From Leifsonia aquatica (GTDB taxonomy: Bacteria; Actinomycetota; Actinomycetes; Actinomycetales; Microbacteriaceae), in assembly GCF_014190775.1 (NCBI RefSeq), contig NZ_JACHVP010000001.1, forward strand, positions 1,984,001-2,048,000: a stretch of 64,000 bases of DNA, read 5' to 3'. Made by a program: the position numbers and the translations under genes. Positions 1-8,375 of the stretch are shown piece after piece. The number at the start of each line of letters is the position of its first letter. Position 1 is the first letter of the stretch. The notes beneath the pieces were generated by a model. The model saw only the letters and a program-made list of their open reading frames with translations, ran no database searches and was not told the origin of the DNA.

Positions 1-906
1 GGCGCCATCGGCGGCTGGCTGGCCGAACCGGAGAACGCGCGCCGCGTCGTTGCGGAGGGCTCCGCCGCGATCGTCGGGCTGGCCGGGCTGCTCGACGACG
101 AGCGGATGCGGGACGCGATCGAGGCGGTCGTGCGCACGCACCTGATCGCGCCGGAGTGGGGACCTCCGCTCGGCCGACTGGGCGAGAAGGTGCTCGCGTC
201 CGGCGGACAGCGCGAGGTCGTGGACCTGGTGCTGGACCGAGTGGACGAATGGCTCGCCGGTCATCCCGACGCCTTCGCCACCCTCGTCTCGCGCCGGCTG
301 CCCTCCTGGGTGCCGTCGTTCGTCGACCGCATGGTGGACGACCGGCTGCACGCGGAGGCGCGGCGCTTCCTCGGCGACGTGCGGCGGGATCCCGAGCACC
401 GGATGCGGCACGCGATCGACGACGCGCTCGGCCAGCTCGCCGATCGACTGCAGCACGACCCCGAGACGATCGCCCGGCTCGAGGGCGCCAAGGAGCGCGC
501 CTTCGACGACCCGCGCATCCGGGAGCTCGCCGCATCGGCGTGGGAGGCGGCGCGGAATGCCGCGGTCGACGCCCTGTCCGACCCGGAGAGCGAGCTGCGG
601 AGCCGCGCGGAGGTCGCCCTCGCCGACGCCGCCCGCCGCGTCGCCGCGGACCCGGCGCTCCGCGCCTCCCTCAACGCCCGCATTACCGATGCCGCGCTGC
701 ACCTCGTGACCGCCTACCGGCACGACATCGCCGGGGTCATCAGCGAGACCGTGCGCGGGTGGGATGCGGCCGAGACGACCGACAAGATCGAGACGCAGGT
801 CGGGCGCGACCTGCAGTTCATCCGGATCAACGGCACCGTCGTCGGGGCGCTCGCGGGGCTCGCGATCTACACGGTCGCGACGCTCATCGCCGCCGCGGTC
901 CGCTGA
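1..906 (+). CDS. DUF445 family membrane protein (5' end outside window)
   Basis: The frame is open from the first base, so the N-terminus and start codon lie outside the window; about 301 residues are visible. The chain is mostly long charged helices with Asp, Arg, Ala and Glu. It ends in the segment DLQFIRINGTVVGALAGL followed by a hydrophobic stretch, which is the C-terminal signature of the DUF445 (YjiN/YheB) family of membrane-anchored helical proteins. Molecular function is unknown for the family. It converges on the DUF3054 gene, with an inverted repeat between them. Confidence 0.85.
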   Translation, partial: GAIGGWLAEPENARRVVAEGSAAIVGLAGLLDDERMRDAIEAVVRTHLIAPEWGPPLGRLGEKVLASGGQREVVDLVLDRVDEWLAGHPDAFATLVSRRLPSWVPSFVDRMVDDRLHAEARRFLGDVRRDPEHRMRHAIDDALGQLADRLQHDPETIARLEGAKERAFDDPRIRELAASAWEAARNAAVDALSDPESELRSRAEVALADAARRVAADPALRASLNARITDAALHLVTAYRHDIAGVISETVRGWDAAETTDKIETQVGRDLQFIRINGTVVGALAGLAIYTVATLIAAAVR

Positions 907-924
907 CCGCGCTCGCGCTGCGCG

Positions 925-977
925 ATTCGTGCCGAATGTCGAGAATGGCGGCGCTATTCGCTACATTCGGCACGAAT
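925..977. repeat. 15-bp perfect inverted repeat between convergent genes
   Basis: The arms ATTCGTGCCGAATGT (925-939) and ACATTCGGCACGAAT (963-977) are exact reverse complements. The 23-nt spacer can partly pair as well. It lies 18 nt after the DUF445 stop and 11 nt before the DUF3054 stop. A bidirectional terminator is the simplest reading, but no T-tract follows either arm, so a REP-like intergenic repeat is the alternative. Confidence 0.6.
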
Positions 978-988
978 GTGCGAGGCCA

Positions 989-1372
989 TCAGGCGGTGCG
1001 GCGCAGCGCGCGGCGGCGCACGAACGGCATCGCGACGAGCCGCCAGCCCACGAGGAAGGCGCCCAGCACGACGAAGGCGACGGCGATGAAGCTCGGCTGC
1101 ACACCCTGCCCCGCGGAGGTGCGGATCAGCATCCCGAGCGCGACCGTCATCAGCCAGATCGGGATGCCGGGCCAGACCACGGCGAGCGGACGACGCCAGG
1201 CCCAGGTGACGAGCCACCCGGCGATCAGCGCGACGAGGAACGGCCAGAGCGTGGTCATCAGGCCGGTGAACCCGGCCGTCTCGCCGTGACTGCGGCGCCC
1301 GACCAGCACGAAGATCAGCACGAAGGCGACGTCGATGACGAATGCCACGAGGGCCGACCTCCAGGGTTTCAC
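989..1372 (-). CDS. DUF3054 family membrane protein
   Basis: This 127-residue protein has four hydrophobic segments (about residues 8-26, 38-58, 66-86 and 95-113). A conserved-looking RRSHGE motif sits in the first loop, and the C-terminus is Arg-rich and presumably cytoplasmic. Length, topology and the PWRSALVAFVIDVAFV start match DUF3054 proteins common in Actinobacteria. Function is unknown. It is transcribed alone, divergent from the aminotransferase fusion at 1475 and convergent with the DUF445 gene. Confidence 0.8.
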   Translation of the reverse strand: MKPWRSALVAFVIDVAFVLIFVLVGRRSHGETAGFTGLMTTLWPFLVALIAGWLVTWAWRRPLAVVWPGIPIWLMTVALGMLIRTSAGQGVQPSFIAVAFVVLGAFLVGWRLVAMPFVRRRALRRTA

Positions 1373-1474
1373 GCGTCGATGCTACGCGCCGATCCCCGTG
1401 CATTCGCTGGGTGCTGGGAGGGCGTTGCCCGTCACTAGACTGGCCTCAGCCCGCCGACGAGCCCTGGAGCATCC

Positions 1475-4345
1475 GTGCCGAATTCCGACTTCCTCGACCA
1501 GCCATCGCTTCCCCGCCCGGACATCACTCCGAGCGAAGCCGCCGCCATCGCCTCCGGACGCTTCGGCCTGAGCGGCGCGGTCACCGAGCTCGGCAGCCAG
1601 CAGGATCGCAACTTCCTCGTCGACACGGGCGAGAGCCGTTTCGTGCTCAAGATCGCGAATCCCGTCTTCACGGCGGACGAGCTTCTCGCGCAGAACGCCG
1701 CGCTCACGGCCCTTGCCGATTCCGGTATCCGCGTGCCCGCCGTCGTCCCCTCGATCGACGGAGCCGAGCTGGTCGCGGCCGACGTGCGCGGGGTGGAACT
1801 GCATGCCCGCGTCCTGACCTTCCTCGACGGCGAACCGCTCACCGAGGTCGCCCGTCTCAGCACCGAGCAGCTGCGCACCCTCGGCACGCTCGCCGGGGGA
1901 ATCGCCGCCGGCCTGGCCGGTCTGGAGCACGCGGGGCTCGACCGCTCGACGCAGTGGGACTCGCGGATCGGCGGGGAGGTCGTCGACCTCCTGCTCGACC
2001 ACGTGGAGCAACCCGCCAAGCGCCGCGTCGTCCGCGCCGCCGCCGATGCCGCGCTCGCCCGCCTCGAACCGCTGCGCTCGCGGCTGCGCGTGCAGGCGAC
2101 GCACGGCGATGTGACCGACGACAACATCGTGCTCGGCGAGGCCGGCCCCGGCGTCATCGACTTCGGCGACGTCGCGGACGGCTGGCTCGCCGGCGACCTC
2201 GCCGCCACCGTGACGAGCGTGCTGCACCACGTGCCGGAGGAGCCGTTCTCGGCCGTGCTCGACGTGGTCGCGGCGTTCCACGAGCGCTCCCCGCTCGACG
2301 ATGCGGACCTCGCGGCGCTCTGGCCGCTGGTGGTCCTCCGCGGCGCGGTGCTCGTCGTCAGCGGCGAGCAGCAGGTGGCGCTGGATGGCGACAACCGGTA
2401 CGCCGACGAGAACCGCGCCCACGAGTGGCTGGCGTTCGACGTCGCCCGCCGCATCGACGCGGACGAGATGGAGGCCCTCCTCCGTCACCGGCTCGCCGGC
2501 ACCACGGCGCTCCCCGAGCTCGGCCGGCTGATCGCCGTGGAGAGCAGCCCCGCGAACCTCGCCGACCTGTCGGTGCTCGGCCGGGATCAGGACGCCGGGG
2601 CATGGACCGCGGCGTCGGCCGAGGACGAGGTGCTGGCCCGCGTCTGCCGGGAAGCCGGGCACGCCATCACCCGTTACGGCGAGGCGCGCCTGACCCGTGC
2701 GGTCCGCGATCGTGCCGAGGCCACTGCGACGGTGGCGCTCGGCGTCACCTTCGACGCCCCCGCCGGCATGCCCGTCCTCGCCCCGTTCGCGGGCGAGCTG
2801 TCGCTGGTCGAGGGCGCCTGGACTCTCCGCGCCGACGGGGTCGACCTGTGGCTCGACGGCCTGACCCGCCCCCTCACGACCGCGAGGGTCGCCGCGGGCG
2901 ACGAGATCGGCACGACCATCCGGCTCACCGCTCAGCTCGGCCGGACAGGCGGCGGCCGTCCGCCTGCGTTCGTCACCCCGACCGCCCCGTTCGCACTGTG
3001 GTCCGCCGTCTCCCCCGACCCGTCCGACCTCTTCGGGCTCGACGTCACCGCCTCCATCCCGGATCCCGCCGGAGCGCTCGCCCGCCGCGACGACACCTTC
3101 GCGCGCGTGCAGGAGCACTACTTCGCCCATCCCCCGCTCATCGAGCGCGGCTGGCGGCACCACCTCTTCGACACGCGCGCACAGAGCTACCTCGACATGG
3201 TGAACAACGTGACGCAGATCGGCCACGGCCACCCGCGGCTCGTGGAGGCGGTCCGCGACCAGTGGGCACGGCTCAACACCAACTCGCGCTTCCACTACGA
3301 GGAGCTCTCGCGGTACACCGAGCGCCTGGCCGAGCTGGCTCCGGAGGGGCTCGACACCGTCTTCCTGGTCAACTCCGGAAGCGAGGCGGTCGACCTCGCT
3401 CTGCGCCTCGCGCAGACCCACACCGGCCGCCGCACCGTGCTCGCGGTAAAGGAGGCCTACCACGGCTGGACCGTCGGCTCCGACTCCGTCTCCTCGTCGC
3501 TGGGCGACAACCCGCGCGCACTCGAGACACGGCCCGACTGGGTGACGCTCGTCGCCGCCCCGAACTCCTTGCGCGGCGTGCACCGCGGCCCCGACTCGGC
3601 GGGCGCCTACCTCGCCGATCTCGACGACGACCTGGCGGCCCTGGATGCGGCCGGCGTCGAGGTCGCGGGCTACATCGCCGAGCCGGTCTTCGGCAACGCG
3701 GGCGGCCTCATGCTGCCCGACGGCTACCTCGCCGGCGTCTACGAGCGCATCCGCGCCCGCGGCGGCGTCTGCATCGCCGACGAGGTGCAGGTCGGCTTCG
3801 GCCGCCTCGGCCACTACTTCTGGGGTTCGCAGCAGCAGGGTGTCGTGCCCGACGTCATCACCATCGCCAAGGCGGTCGGCAACGGGCAGCCCCTCGGCGC
3901 GGTGATCACCCGCCGGGAGATCGCGGAGTCGTTCGCGGCCGAGGGCTCCTTCTTCTCATCCGCCGGCGGCAGCCCCGTCAGCTCCGTCGTCGGGCTCACC
4001 GTGCTCGACGTCATGCGCGACGAGCGCCTCCAGGAGAACGCGGTCACGGTCGGCGACCACCTCGCCGACCGGCTGCGCGAGCTCGGCGAGCGGCACCCGA
4101 TCGTCGGCGCCGTGCACGGGATGGGCCTCTACCTGGGCGTCGAGCTGGTGCTCGACCGCGCCGAGATGACCCCGGCGACCGCCGAGGCGACGCTGATCTG
4201 CGACCGGATGCTCGCCGAGGGCGCCATCGTGCAGCCGACCGGCGACTTCAAGAACGTGCTGAAGATCAAGCCGCCGCTGTGCATCACGCGCGAGAGCGCT
4301 GACCGATTCGCGGACGCGCTCGACCTCGTGCTGGCGACGCTCTAG
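1475..4345 (+). CDS. Kinase-like / M23-like / class III aminotransferase fusion protein
   Basis: This 956-residue protein has three modules. Residues about 25-330 resemble an APH/choline-kinase fold, with a catalytic-loop-like HGDVTDDNIVL and a following VIDFGDV. Residues about 400-510 resemble an M23/biotinyl-type beta domain (FDAPAGMPVLAPFAGEL). Residues about 530-956 are a class III PLP aminotransferase, with the Schiff-base lysine in ITIAKAVGNG (K799) and the upstream IADEVQVGFGR. The architecture matches bacterial relatives of AGXT2L/ethanolamine-phosphate phospho-lyases, but the true substrate is not evident. A phosphorylate-then-eliminate reaction on an amino alcohol is an inference. 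The GTG start follows GAGCATCC and gives a full kinase domain. The stop directly abuts the convergent LysR gene. Confidence 0.85.
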   Translation: MPNSDFLDQPSLPRPDITPSEAAAIASGRFGLSGAVTELGSQQDRNFLVDTGESRFVLKIANPVFTADELLAQNAALTALADSGIRVPAVVPSIDGAELVAADVRGVELHARVLTFLDGEPLTEVARLSTEQLRTLGTLAGGIAAGLAGLEHAGLDRSTQWDSRIGGEVVDLLLDHVEQPAKRRVVRAAADAALARLEPLRSRLRVQATHGDVTDDNIVLGEAGPGVIDFGDVADGWLAGDLAATVTSVLHHVPEEPFSAVLDVVAAFHERSPLDDADLAALWPLVVLRGAVLVVSGEQQVALDGDNRYADENRAHEWLAFDVARRIDADEMEALLRHRLAGTTALPELGRLIAVESSPANLADLSVLGRDQDAGAWTAASAEDEVLARVCREAGHAITRYGEARLTRAVRDRAEATATVALGVTFDAPAGMPVLAPFAGELSLVEGAWTLRADGVDLWLDGLTRPLTTARVAAGDEIGTTIRLTAQLGRTGGGRPPAFVTPTAPFALWSAVSPDPSDLFGLDVTASIPDPAGALARRDDTFARVQEHYFAHPPLIERGWRHHLFDTRAQSYLDMVNNVTQIGHGHPRLVEAVRDQWARLNTNSRFHYEELSRYTERLAELAPEGLDTVFLVNSGSEAVDLALRLAQTHTGRRTVLAVKEAYHGWTVGSDSVSSSLGDNPRALETRPDWVTLVAAPNSLRGVHRGPDSAGAYLADLDDDLAALDAAGVEVAGYIAEPVFGNAGGLMLPDGYLAGVYERIRARGGVCIADEVQVGFGRLGHYFWGSQQQGVVPDVITIAKAVGNGQPLGAVITRREIAESFAAEGSFFSSAGGSPVSSVVGLTVLDVMRDERLQENAVTVGDHLADRLRELGERHPIVGAVHGMGLYLGVELVLDRAEMTPATAEATLICDRMLAEGAIVQPTGDFKNVLKIKPPLCITRESADRFADALDLVLATL

Positions 4346-5236
4346 TCACGACCGGCTCGGCGGCCGCAGTTCCGCCGCCGCCCGCGCCGCGATGGCGTCG
4401 GCGACGGCGGTGAGCGCCGCCGACCGCATCGACCACTGGTGCCAGTGCAGGGCGACCGCCTCCTCCCCGCCGTCGTCGAGCACGGTCAGGCGACCGGCGG
4501 CGAGGTGCCCGGCGGTCTGGAGGTCGGGCAGCATCCCCCAGCCGAGACCGAGCTCCGCCGCGCGCACGAACTCGGTCGAGGCGGGCACGTACTGCCGGGG
4601 CGGCCGGGCGGTGGGAGCGAAGCGGGCCAGGTAGCGGTCCTGGAGGGCGTCCTTGCGGTCGAACACGAGCATCGGTGCGACGGCGGCGGCCTCCGGAGTC
4701 CATCCCTCCGGCGCCCACCGTTCGACGAACGCGGGGCTCGCGACCGGCCGGTAGACCATGGCGCCGAGGGACGAGACGGTGCACCCCTGCACCGCGTCGG
4801 GGTCGGAACCGATCGCCGCCATCGCCGTGCCGTCGCGCAGCCGGTCGAGCGTGTGCTCCTGGTCATCGAGGGTGAGGTCGAAGACCAGGTCCGGGAGGCT
4901 CGCGAGCGCGGGCAGCACCCACGTCGCCAGCGAGTCGGCGTTGACGACCAACGGGATGGTCGTCGCGGCCCCGCCTGCGGCATCCAGTTCGGCCGCGGCC
5001 TCCGCCTCCAGGAGTGCGACCTGCCGGGCGAGGCGCAGAAGCACCCGGCCGGCCTCGGTCGGCTCGATCGGCTTGGTGCGGCGCACCAGCACGCGGCCGG
5101 TCTGCTCTTCCAGCGCCTTGACCCGCTGACTCACCGCCGACGGCGTCACGTGCAGAACGACGGCGGCGCGCTCGAACGTGCCGTGGTCGATCACGGCGGC
5201 GAGGGTCTTCAACTGCTCGGCGTTCGCATCCATCAT
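4346..5236 (-). CDS. lysG: LysR-type regulator, ArgP/LysG family
   Basis: This 296-residue protein has an N-terminal winged HTH (residues about 4-62, with VTPSAVSQRVKALEEQ) and a LysR effector domain. It sits head-to-head with a LysE exporter at 69 bp spacing. That is the arrangement of C. glutamicum lysG-lysE, where LysG activates lysE when lysine or arginine accumulates. The start was placed at the first of two tandem ATGs; a start 3 nt later is equally possible. The gene ends immediately against the aminotransferase fusion stop. Confidence 0.85.
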   Translation of the reverse strand: MMDANAEQLKTLAAVIDHGTFERAAVVLHVTPSAVSQRVKALEEQTGRVLVRRTKPIEPTEAGRVLLRLARQVALLEAEAAAELDAAGGAATTIPLVVNADSLATWVLPALASLPDLVFDLTLDDQEHTLDRLRDGTAMAAIGSDPDAVQGCTVSSLGAMVYRPVASPAFVERWAPEGWTPEAAAVAPMLVFDRKDALQDRYLARFAPTARPPRQYVPASTEFVRAAELGLGWGMLPDLQTAGHLAAGRLTVLDDGGEEAVALHWHQWSMRSAALTAVADAIAARAAAELRPPSRS

Positions 5237-5305
5237 CAGCGATGCTAATGCTTCGTAAGAAAGACAAGCTGTACTGAAGACGTATTCCGCCCATAGGGTC
5301 GATGC

Positions 5306-5905
5306 GTGCTCGCGATCTTCCTTACCGGCCTCGGTTCCGGCGCCTCCCTCATCGTCGCCATCGGTGCGCAGAACGCGTTCGTGCTGCGCCAGGGACTGCG
5401 GCGCGAGCACGTGCTCCCGGTCGTCGCGATCTGCGTGCTCAGCGACGCCCTGCTGATCGCCGCCGGCGTGGCCGGGATCGGGGCGCTCGTGAAGGCCGCG
5501 CCGCTCGCCCTCGAGATCGTGCGCTGGGTCGGATTCGCGTTCCTCCTCGGCTACGCGGTCTTCGCGGCGCGGCGGGCGCTGAAGCCGTCGGCGCTCACGG
5601 CGGCGTCGGGTGTCGCGCCCTCCCTCCTGGCCACGGCCGGGATGTGCCTCGCGATCACCTGGCTCAACCCGCACGTCTACCTCGACACCGTGCTGCTGCT
5701 CGGCTCCCTCTCGGCCGATCACGGCGATCCCGGCCGCTGGGTCTTCGGTGCGGGGGCCGCGACCGCGAGCCTGCTCTGGTTCAGCGTGCTCGGCTTCGGC
5801 GCCCGCTTCGCCGCCCCGCTCTTCGCGCGCCCGATGTCGTGGCGGATCCTGGATGCCGGGATCGCGGTCCTCATGGTCGTGCTGGCCGTGCTCCTGGTGG
5901 TGTGA
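5306..5905 (+). CDS. lysE: LysE/ArgO family basic amino-acid exporter
   Basis: This 199-residue membrane protein has about six hydrophobic segments. Its N-terminus, with [20 protein letters not shown], is the diagnostic LysE/ArgO signature. [11 protein letters not shown] in the second half is also typical. The family exports L-lysine and L-arginine (or related basic amino acids) across the cytoplasmic membrane. It is divergent from the LysG-type regulator, so inducer-dependent activation is expected by analogy. The GTG start at 5306 gives the canonical short N-terminus; an ATG at 5302 is out of frame. Confidence 0.9.
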   Translation: MLAIFLTGLGSGASLIVAIGAQNAFVLRQGLRREHVLPVVAICVLSDALLIAAGVAGIGALVKAAPLALEIVRWVGFAFLLGYAVFAARRALKPSALTAASGVAPSLLATAGMCLAITWLNPHVYLDTVLLLGSLSADHGDPGRWVFGAGAATASLLWFSVLGFGARFAAPLFARPMSWRILDAGIAVLMVVLAVLLVV

Positions 5906-5951
5906 TCGCCCGGCCGGGAATCCCGCGGTCGCCACGACGGTTGCGCCTCTC

Positions 5952-6851
5952 GTGAGCATCATCGAAACGGACGCACCCGCCGCCCCCGACCTCGTGGCCT
6001 CCGGCGTGCTCACCGAACGCACGGCCCGGATGCTGGAGCAGATGCTCGCGGCCATGGACTGGACGCTCGTCGACTTCGCCCGGCACCAGCTCTCCTCCGG
6101 AGAGGCCATCGGCGGCCGCGTACGCGAGGTCCCCTTCTTCCTCGTGCTGAGCGGAGAGATCGAGCTGCGCACCGACGCGGAGACCAACCGGCTTCGCGGC
6201 GGCGACTTCGTGCTGCGCACGCGGCCGACCGCGTACCGTGTGCACGCCGTCGGCGACGCCGAGGTCGTGGCGGGTTCGCTGCGCCTCGCCGCCGGCACCG
6301 AGCATCCCCTCGCCCGCGCCCTTCCCGAAGCGCTCATCGCCTGCCAGCTGCTGCGGCGGGATGCGCACCTCAATGCGCTCGCGCAGGCGCTCGTGGCCGA
6401 GGTCGCCAGCGCGCGACCCGCGTCGTGCGCGTTCGCCGGCCGGCTCGTGAGCGTGCTCGCCGCCTCGGCGGTGCGGGCGTGGGTCGAGAACGGCTGCGCT
6501 CCGGACGGCTGGCTCCTGCCGGCGAGCGACCCGCACATCGCGCGCGCCGTCGACGCCATCCGCGACGACCCGGGCGGCGCGTGGACGCTGGAGCGGCTCG
6601 CCCGTGTGGCCAGCACCTCCCGCTCCGCCTTCGCCGAGCGGTTCCACACCGTCGTCGGCGAGCCTCCCGCGCGCTACCTGCTGCGGGTGCGGATGGAGCG
6701 GGCCAAGTCCCTTCTCGCCGACGACCGCGTCAGCGTGGCCCAGACCGCGGTCTCGCTCGGCTACGGGTCGGAGGCCGCTTTCAGCCGCGCCTTCCGCCGC
6801 CACACCGGCACGAACCCGTCCGCGTGGCGGCGGCTGGCCGCGACCGCCTGA
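5952..6851 (+). CDS. AraC family transcriptional regulator with cupin N-domain
   Basis: This is a 299-residue protein. Residues about 20-170 form a cupin-type sensor region (FFLVLSGEIELR, GGDFVLRTRPTAYRVHAVG). Residues about 195-299 are a double-HTH AraC domain, with TLERLARVASTSRSAFAERF and the second-helix signature AQTAVSLGYGSEAAFSRAFRRHTG. The GTG start at 5952 was chosen because the frame upstream is shadow sequence of lysE. It converges on the MFS exporter at 6883-8106. AraC/MFS pairs of this kind are frequent and co-regulation is plausible, but no operator was identified. Confidence 0.85.
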   Translation: MSIIETDAPAAPDLVASGVLTERTARMLEQMLAAMDWTLVDFARHQLSSGEAIGGRVREVPFFLVLSGEIELRTDAETNRLRGGDFVLRTRPTAYRVHAVGDAEVVAGSLRLAAGTEHPLARALPEALIACQLLRRDAHLNALAQALVAEVASARPASCAFAGRLVSVLAASAVRAWVENGCAPDGWLLPASDPHIARAVDAIRDDPGGAWTLERLARVASTSRSAFAERFHTVVGEPPARYLLRVRMERAKSLLADDRVSVAQTAVSLGYGSEAAFSRAFRRHTGTNPSAWRRLAATA

Positions 6852-6882
6852 CAACCGGCCGCCTGCCGTCAGCCTGCAGCGA

Positions 6883-8106
6883 TCAGCCGCGGCGCGGGAA
6901 CCAGCGCCGGGTGGAGGCGATGAGCAGGCCGCCCAGCACGGCCGAGATCCCGCCCGCCACGAACACCACGGAGACGCTCGTCGCGTCGATCAGCACGCCG
7001 CCCACGACGGCGCCGGTCGAGATGCCGAGCTGGAACGTGGCCACGGTGAGCCCGCCCGCGCTCTCCATGCGCTCCGGCTCGACCCGGGCCGACCAGGTCT
7101 GCGCCATGGTCGGCACGCCGCCGAAGGCCATGCCCCAGACGGCGACCGCGATGAAGGCGAAGACGACCGAGCCGGTCGAGAACGAGAAGACGATGACGGC
7201 CGCGCCGAGGATCGTCGGCAGCACGACGAGCGTCGTCGCCAGCCGCTTGTCGACCACCGACCCGGTCACCAGGTTGCCGATCAGGCCGCCCACGCCGTAG
7301 ACCGCGAGGAGGACGGCGATGCCGCCGGCGCCCAGTCCGGAGATGCTCTCGGCCGCGGGCCGGATGTAGGTGAAGCTCGCGAAGTGCCCGGCGACGATCA
7401 GCAGCACGCCGACCAGGCCGACGATCATCGCCTTCGAGCGGATGGTCGCGACCAGTGCCCGCAGACCGGTCCCGGCCGCGGCCGGCACGGACGGCATGAC
7501 GATCGCCATCACGACGATGGCGATCACGGTGGCGCCCGCGACGGCGAAGAAGACGACGCGCCATCCGGCCAGCGAGCTGATCAGGGCGCCCAGCGGCACG
7601 GCGGCGACGGTCGCCGCGGACACACCCGTGTTGACGACCATCATCGCCCGGCCGAGGTGACGCGGCGGCACGAGGTGCGCCGAGACGGCGAGGGCCATCG
7701 ACCACGTGCCCGAGATCGCCATGCCCAGCGCGATGCGGGCGATCACGACTATCCAGAAGGCCGGTGCGATCGCCGTCACCAGGTTGGCCGCGAGCGCCAG
7801 GATGAGCAGTCCGAGCAGAAGGCGCCGCCGGTCGAGCCGCGGGAAGACCAGGGCCGTCGCCGGACCCGCGATCACGCCCACCAGCGCCGTCGCGGTCACG
7901 ACCTGGCCCGCGACCCCTTCGGTCACCCCGAACTCGGCGGCCATCGACGGCAACAGACTCGCCGGGAGGAACTCGCTGGTCACCAGCACGAACACCCCGA
8001 CGAGGAGCGCGACGACGCCACCCCAGCGGGCGGTCTCGCCGCCGGGCGCGTTCTGCGCGCGGACCGCGGCGGTCGGAGAGGTCGGAACGGTGTCGCTGAC
8101 TGTCAT
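6883..8106 (-). CDS. MFS efflux transporter (sugar-efflux/AraJ-like group)
   Basis: This 407-residue protein has 12 predicted membrane segments. The first reads VALLVGVFVLVTSEFLPASLLP. The TSEFLPASLLPSMAAEFGVTEG region is typical of AraJ/YdhP/chloramphenicol-exporter-like MFS proteins. The ATG at 8106 has a GGAGGA ribosome site 1-2 nt upstream; the frame upstream of it has none. It lies convergent with the AraC regulator. Substrate is unknown, with drug or sugar efflux the usual role of the group. Confidence 0.85.
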   Translation of the reverse strand: MTVSDTVPTSPTAAVRAQNAPGGETARWGGVVALLVGVFVLVTSEFLPASLLPSMAAEFGVTEGVAGQVVTATALVGVIAGPATALVFPRLDRRRLLLGLLILALAANLVTAIAPAFWIVVIARIALGMAISGTWSMALAVSAHLVPPRHLGRAMMVVNTGVSAATVAAVPLGALISSLAGWRVVFFAVAGATVIAIVVMAIVMPSVPAAAGTGLRALVATIRSKAMIVGLVGVLLIVAGHFASFTYIRPAAESISGLGAGGIAVLLAVYGVGGLIGNLVTGSVVDKRLATTLVVLPTILGAAVIVFSFSTGSVVFAFIAVAVWGMAFGGVPTMAQTWSARVEPERMESAGGLTVATFQLGISTGAVVGGVLIDATSVSVVFVAGGISAVLGGLLIASTRRWFPRRG

Positions 8107-8205
8107 TCCTCCATGCTGGCGGCGTGCCGACGCCTGCACCTGATCGGTCGTCCGGAGGTGATGACTCTGCGTCCGGAACGTCACCTGAGACGCCCGGACA
8201 AGCAG

Positions 8206-8231
8206 AAAGGCCGCTCTCGCGAGCGGCCTTT
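8206..8231 (-). terminator. Rho-independent terminator after tRNA-Ala
   Basis: An 11-bp perfect stem (AAAGGCCGCTC / GAGCGGCCTTT) with a TCGC loop is followed on the minus strand by a T-rich CTTTCTGCTT. It lies 13 nt downstream of the tRNA 3' end. Confidence 0.8.
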
Positions 8232-8244
8232 CCGTGCTTTCCGG

Positions 8245-8317
8245 TGGAGCTAAGGAGATTCGAACTCCTGACCTCTTCGATGCGAACGAAGCGCGCTACC
8301 AACTGCGCCATAGCCCC
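8245..8317 (-). tRNA. tRNA-Ala (anticodon CGC)
   Basis: The minus strand folds into a 73-nt cloverleaf with a 7-bp acceptor stem. That stem includes the G3:U70 pair that is the identity element for alanyl-tRNA synthetase. The anticodon stem CTTCG/CGAAG encloses the loop TTCGCAT, giving anticodon CGC, which reads GCG. The T-arm reads AGGAGTTCGAATCTCCT. The discriminator is A73 and the 3' CCA is not genomically encoded. A terminator follows. Confidence 0.97.
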
Positions 8318-8375
8318 GGGGAACTGCTCTGAAAGCCTAGCACCCCACCCGCGCCGAGTTGAAATCGAGCACCGC

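Noticed and set aside
1382-3814. Long minus-strand open frame (about 810 codons) opposite the aminotransferase fusion
   Set aside because: It mirrors the coding strand of a well-supported gene, has Arg/Gly/Asp-rich shadow composition and no domain; an artefact of high GC.
4346-6649. Single large protein including LysG
   Set aside because: The upstream two thirds is shadow of lysE and the AraC gene; the real start is the ATG pair at 5231-5236.
8206-8317. CRISPR-like or attachment-site reading of the tRNA region
   Set aside because: Only one hairpin terminator next to an intact tRNA-Ala; no repeat-spacer pattern, integrase or duplicated tRNA end in the window.
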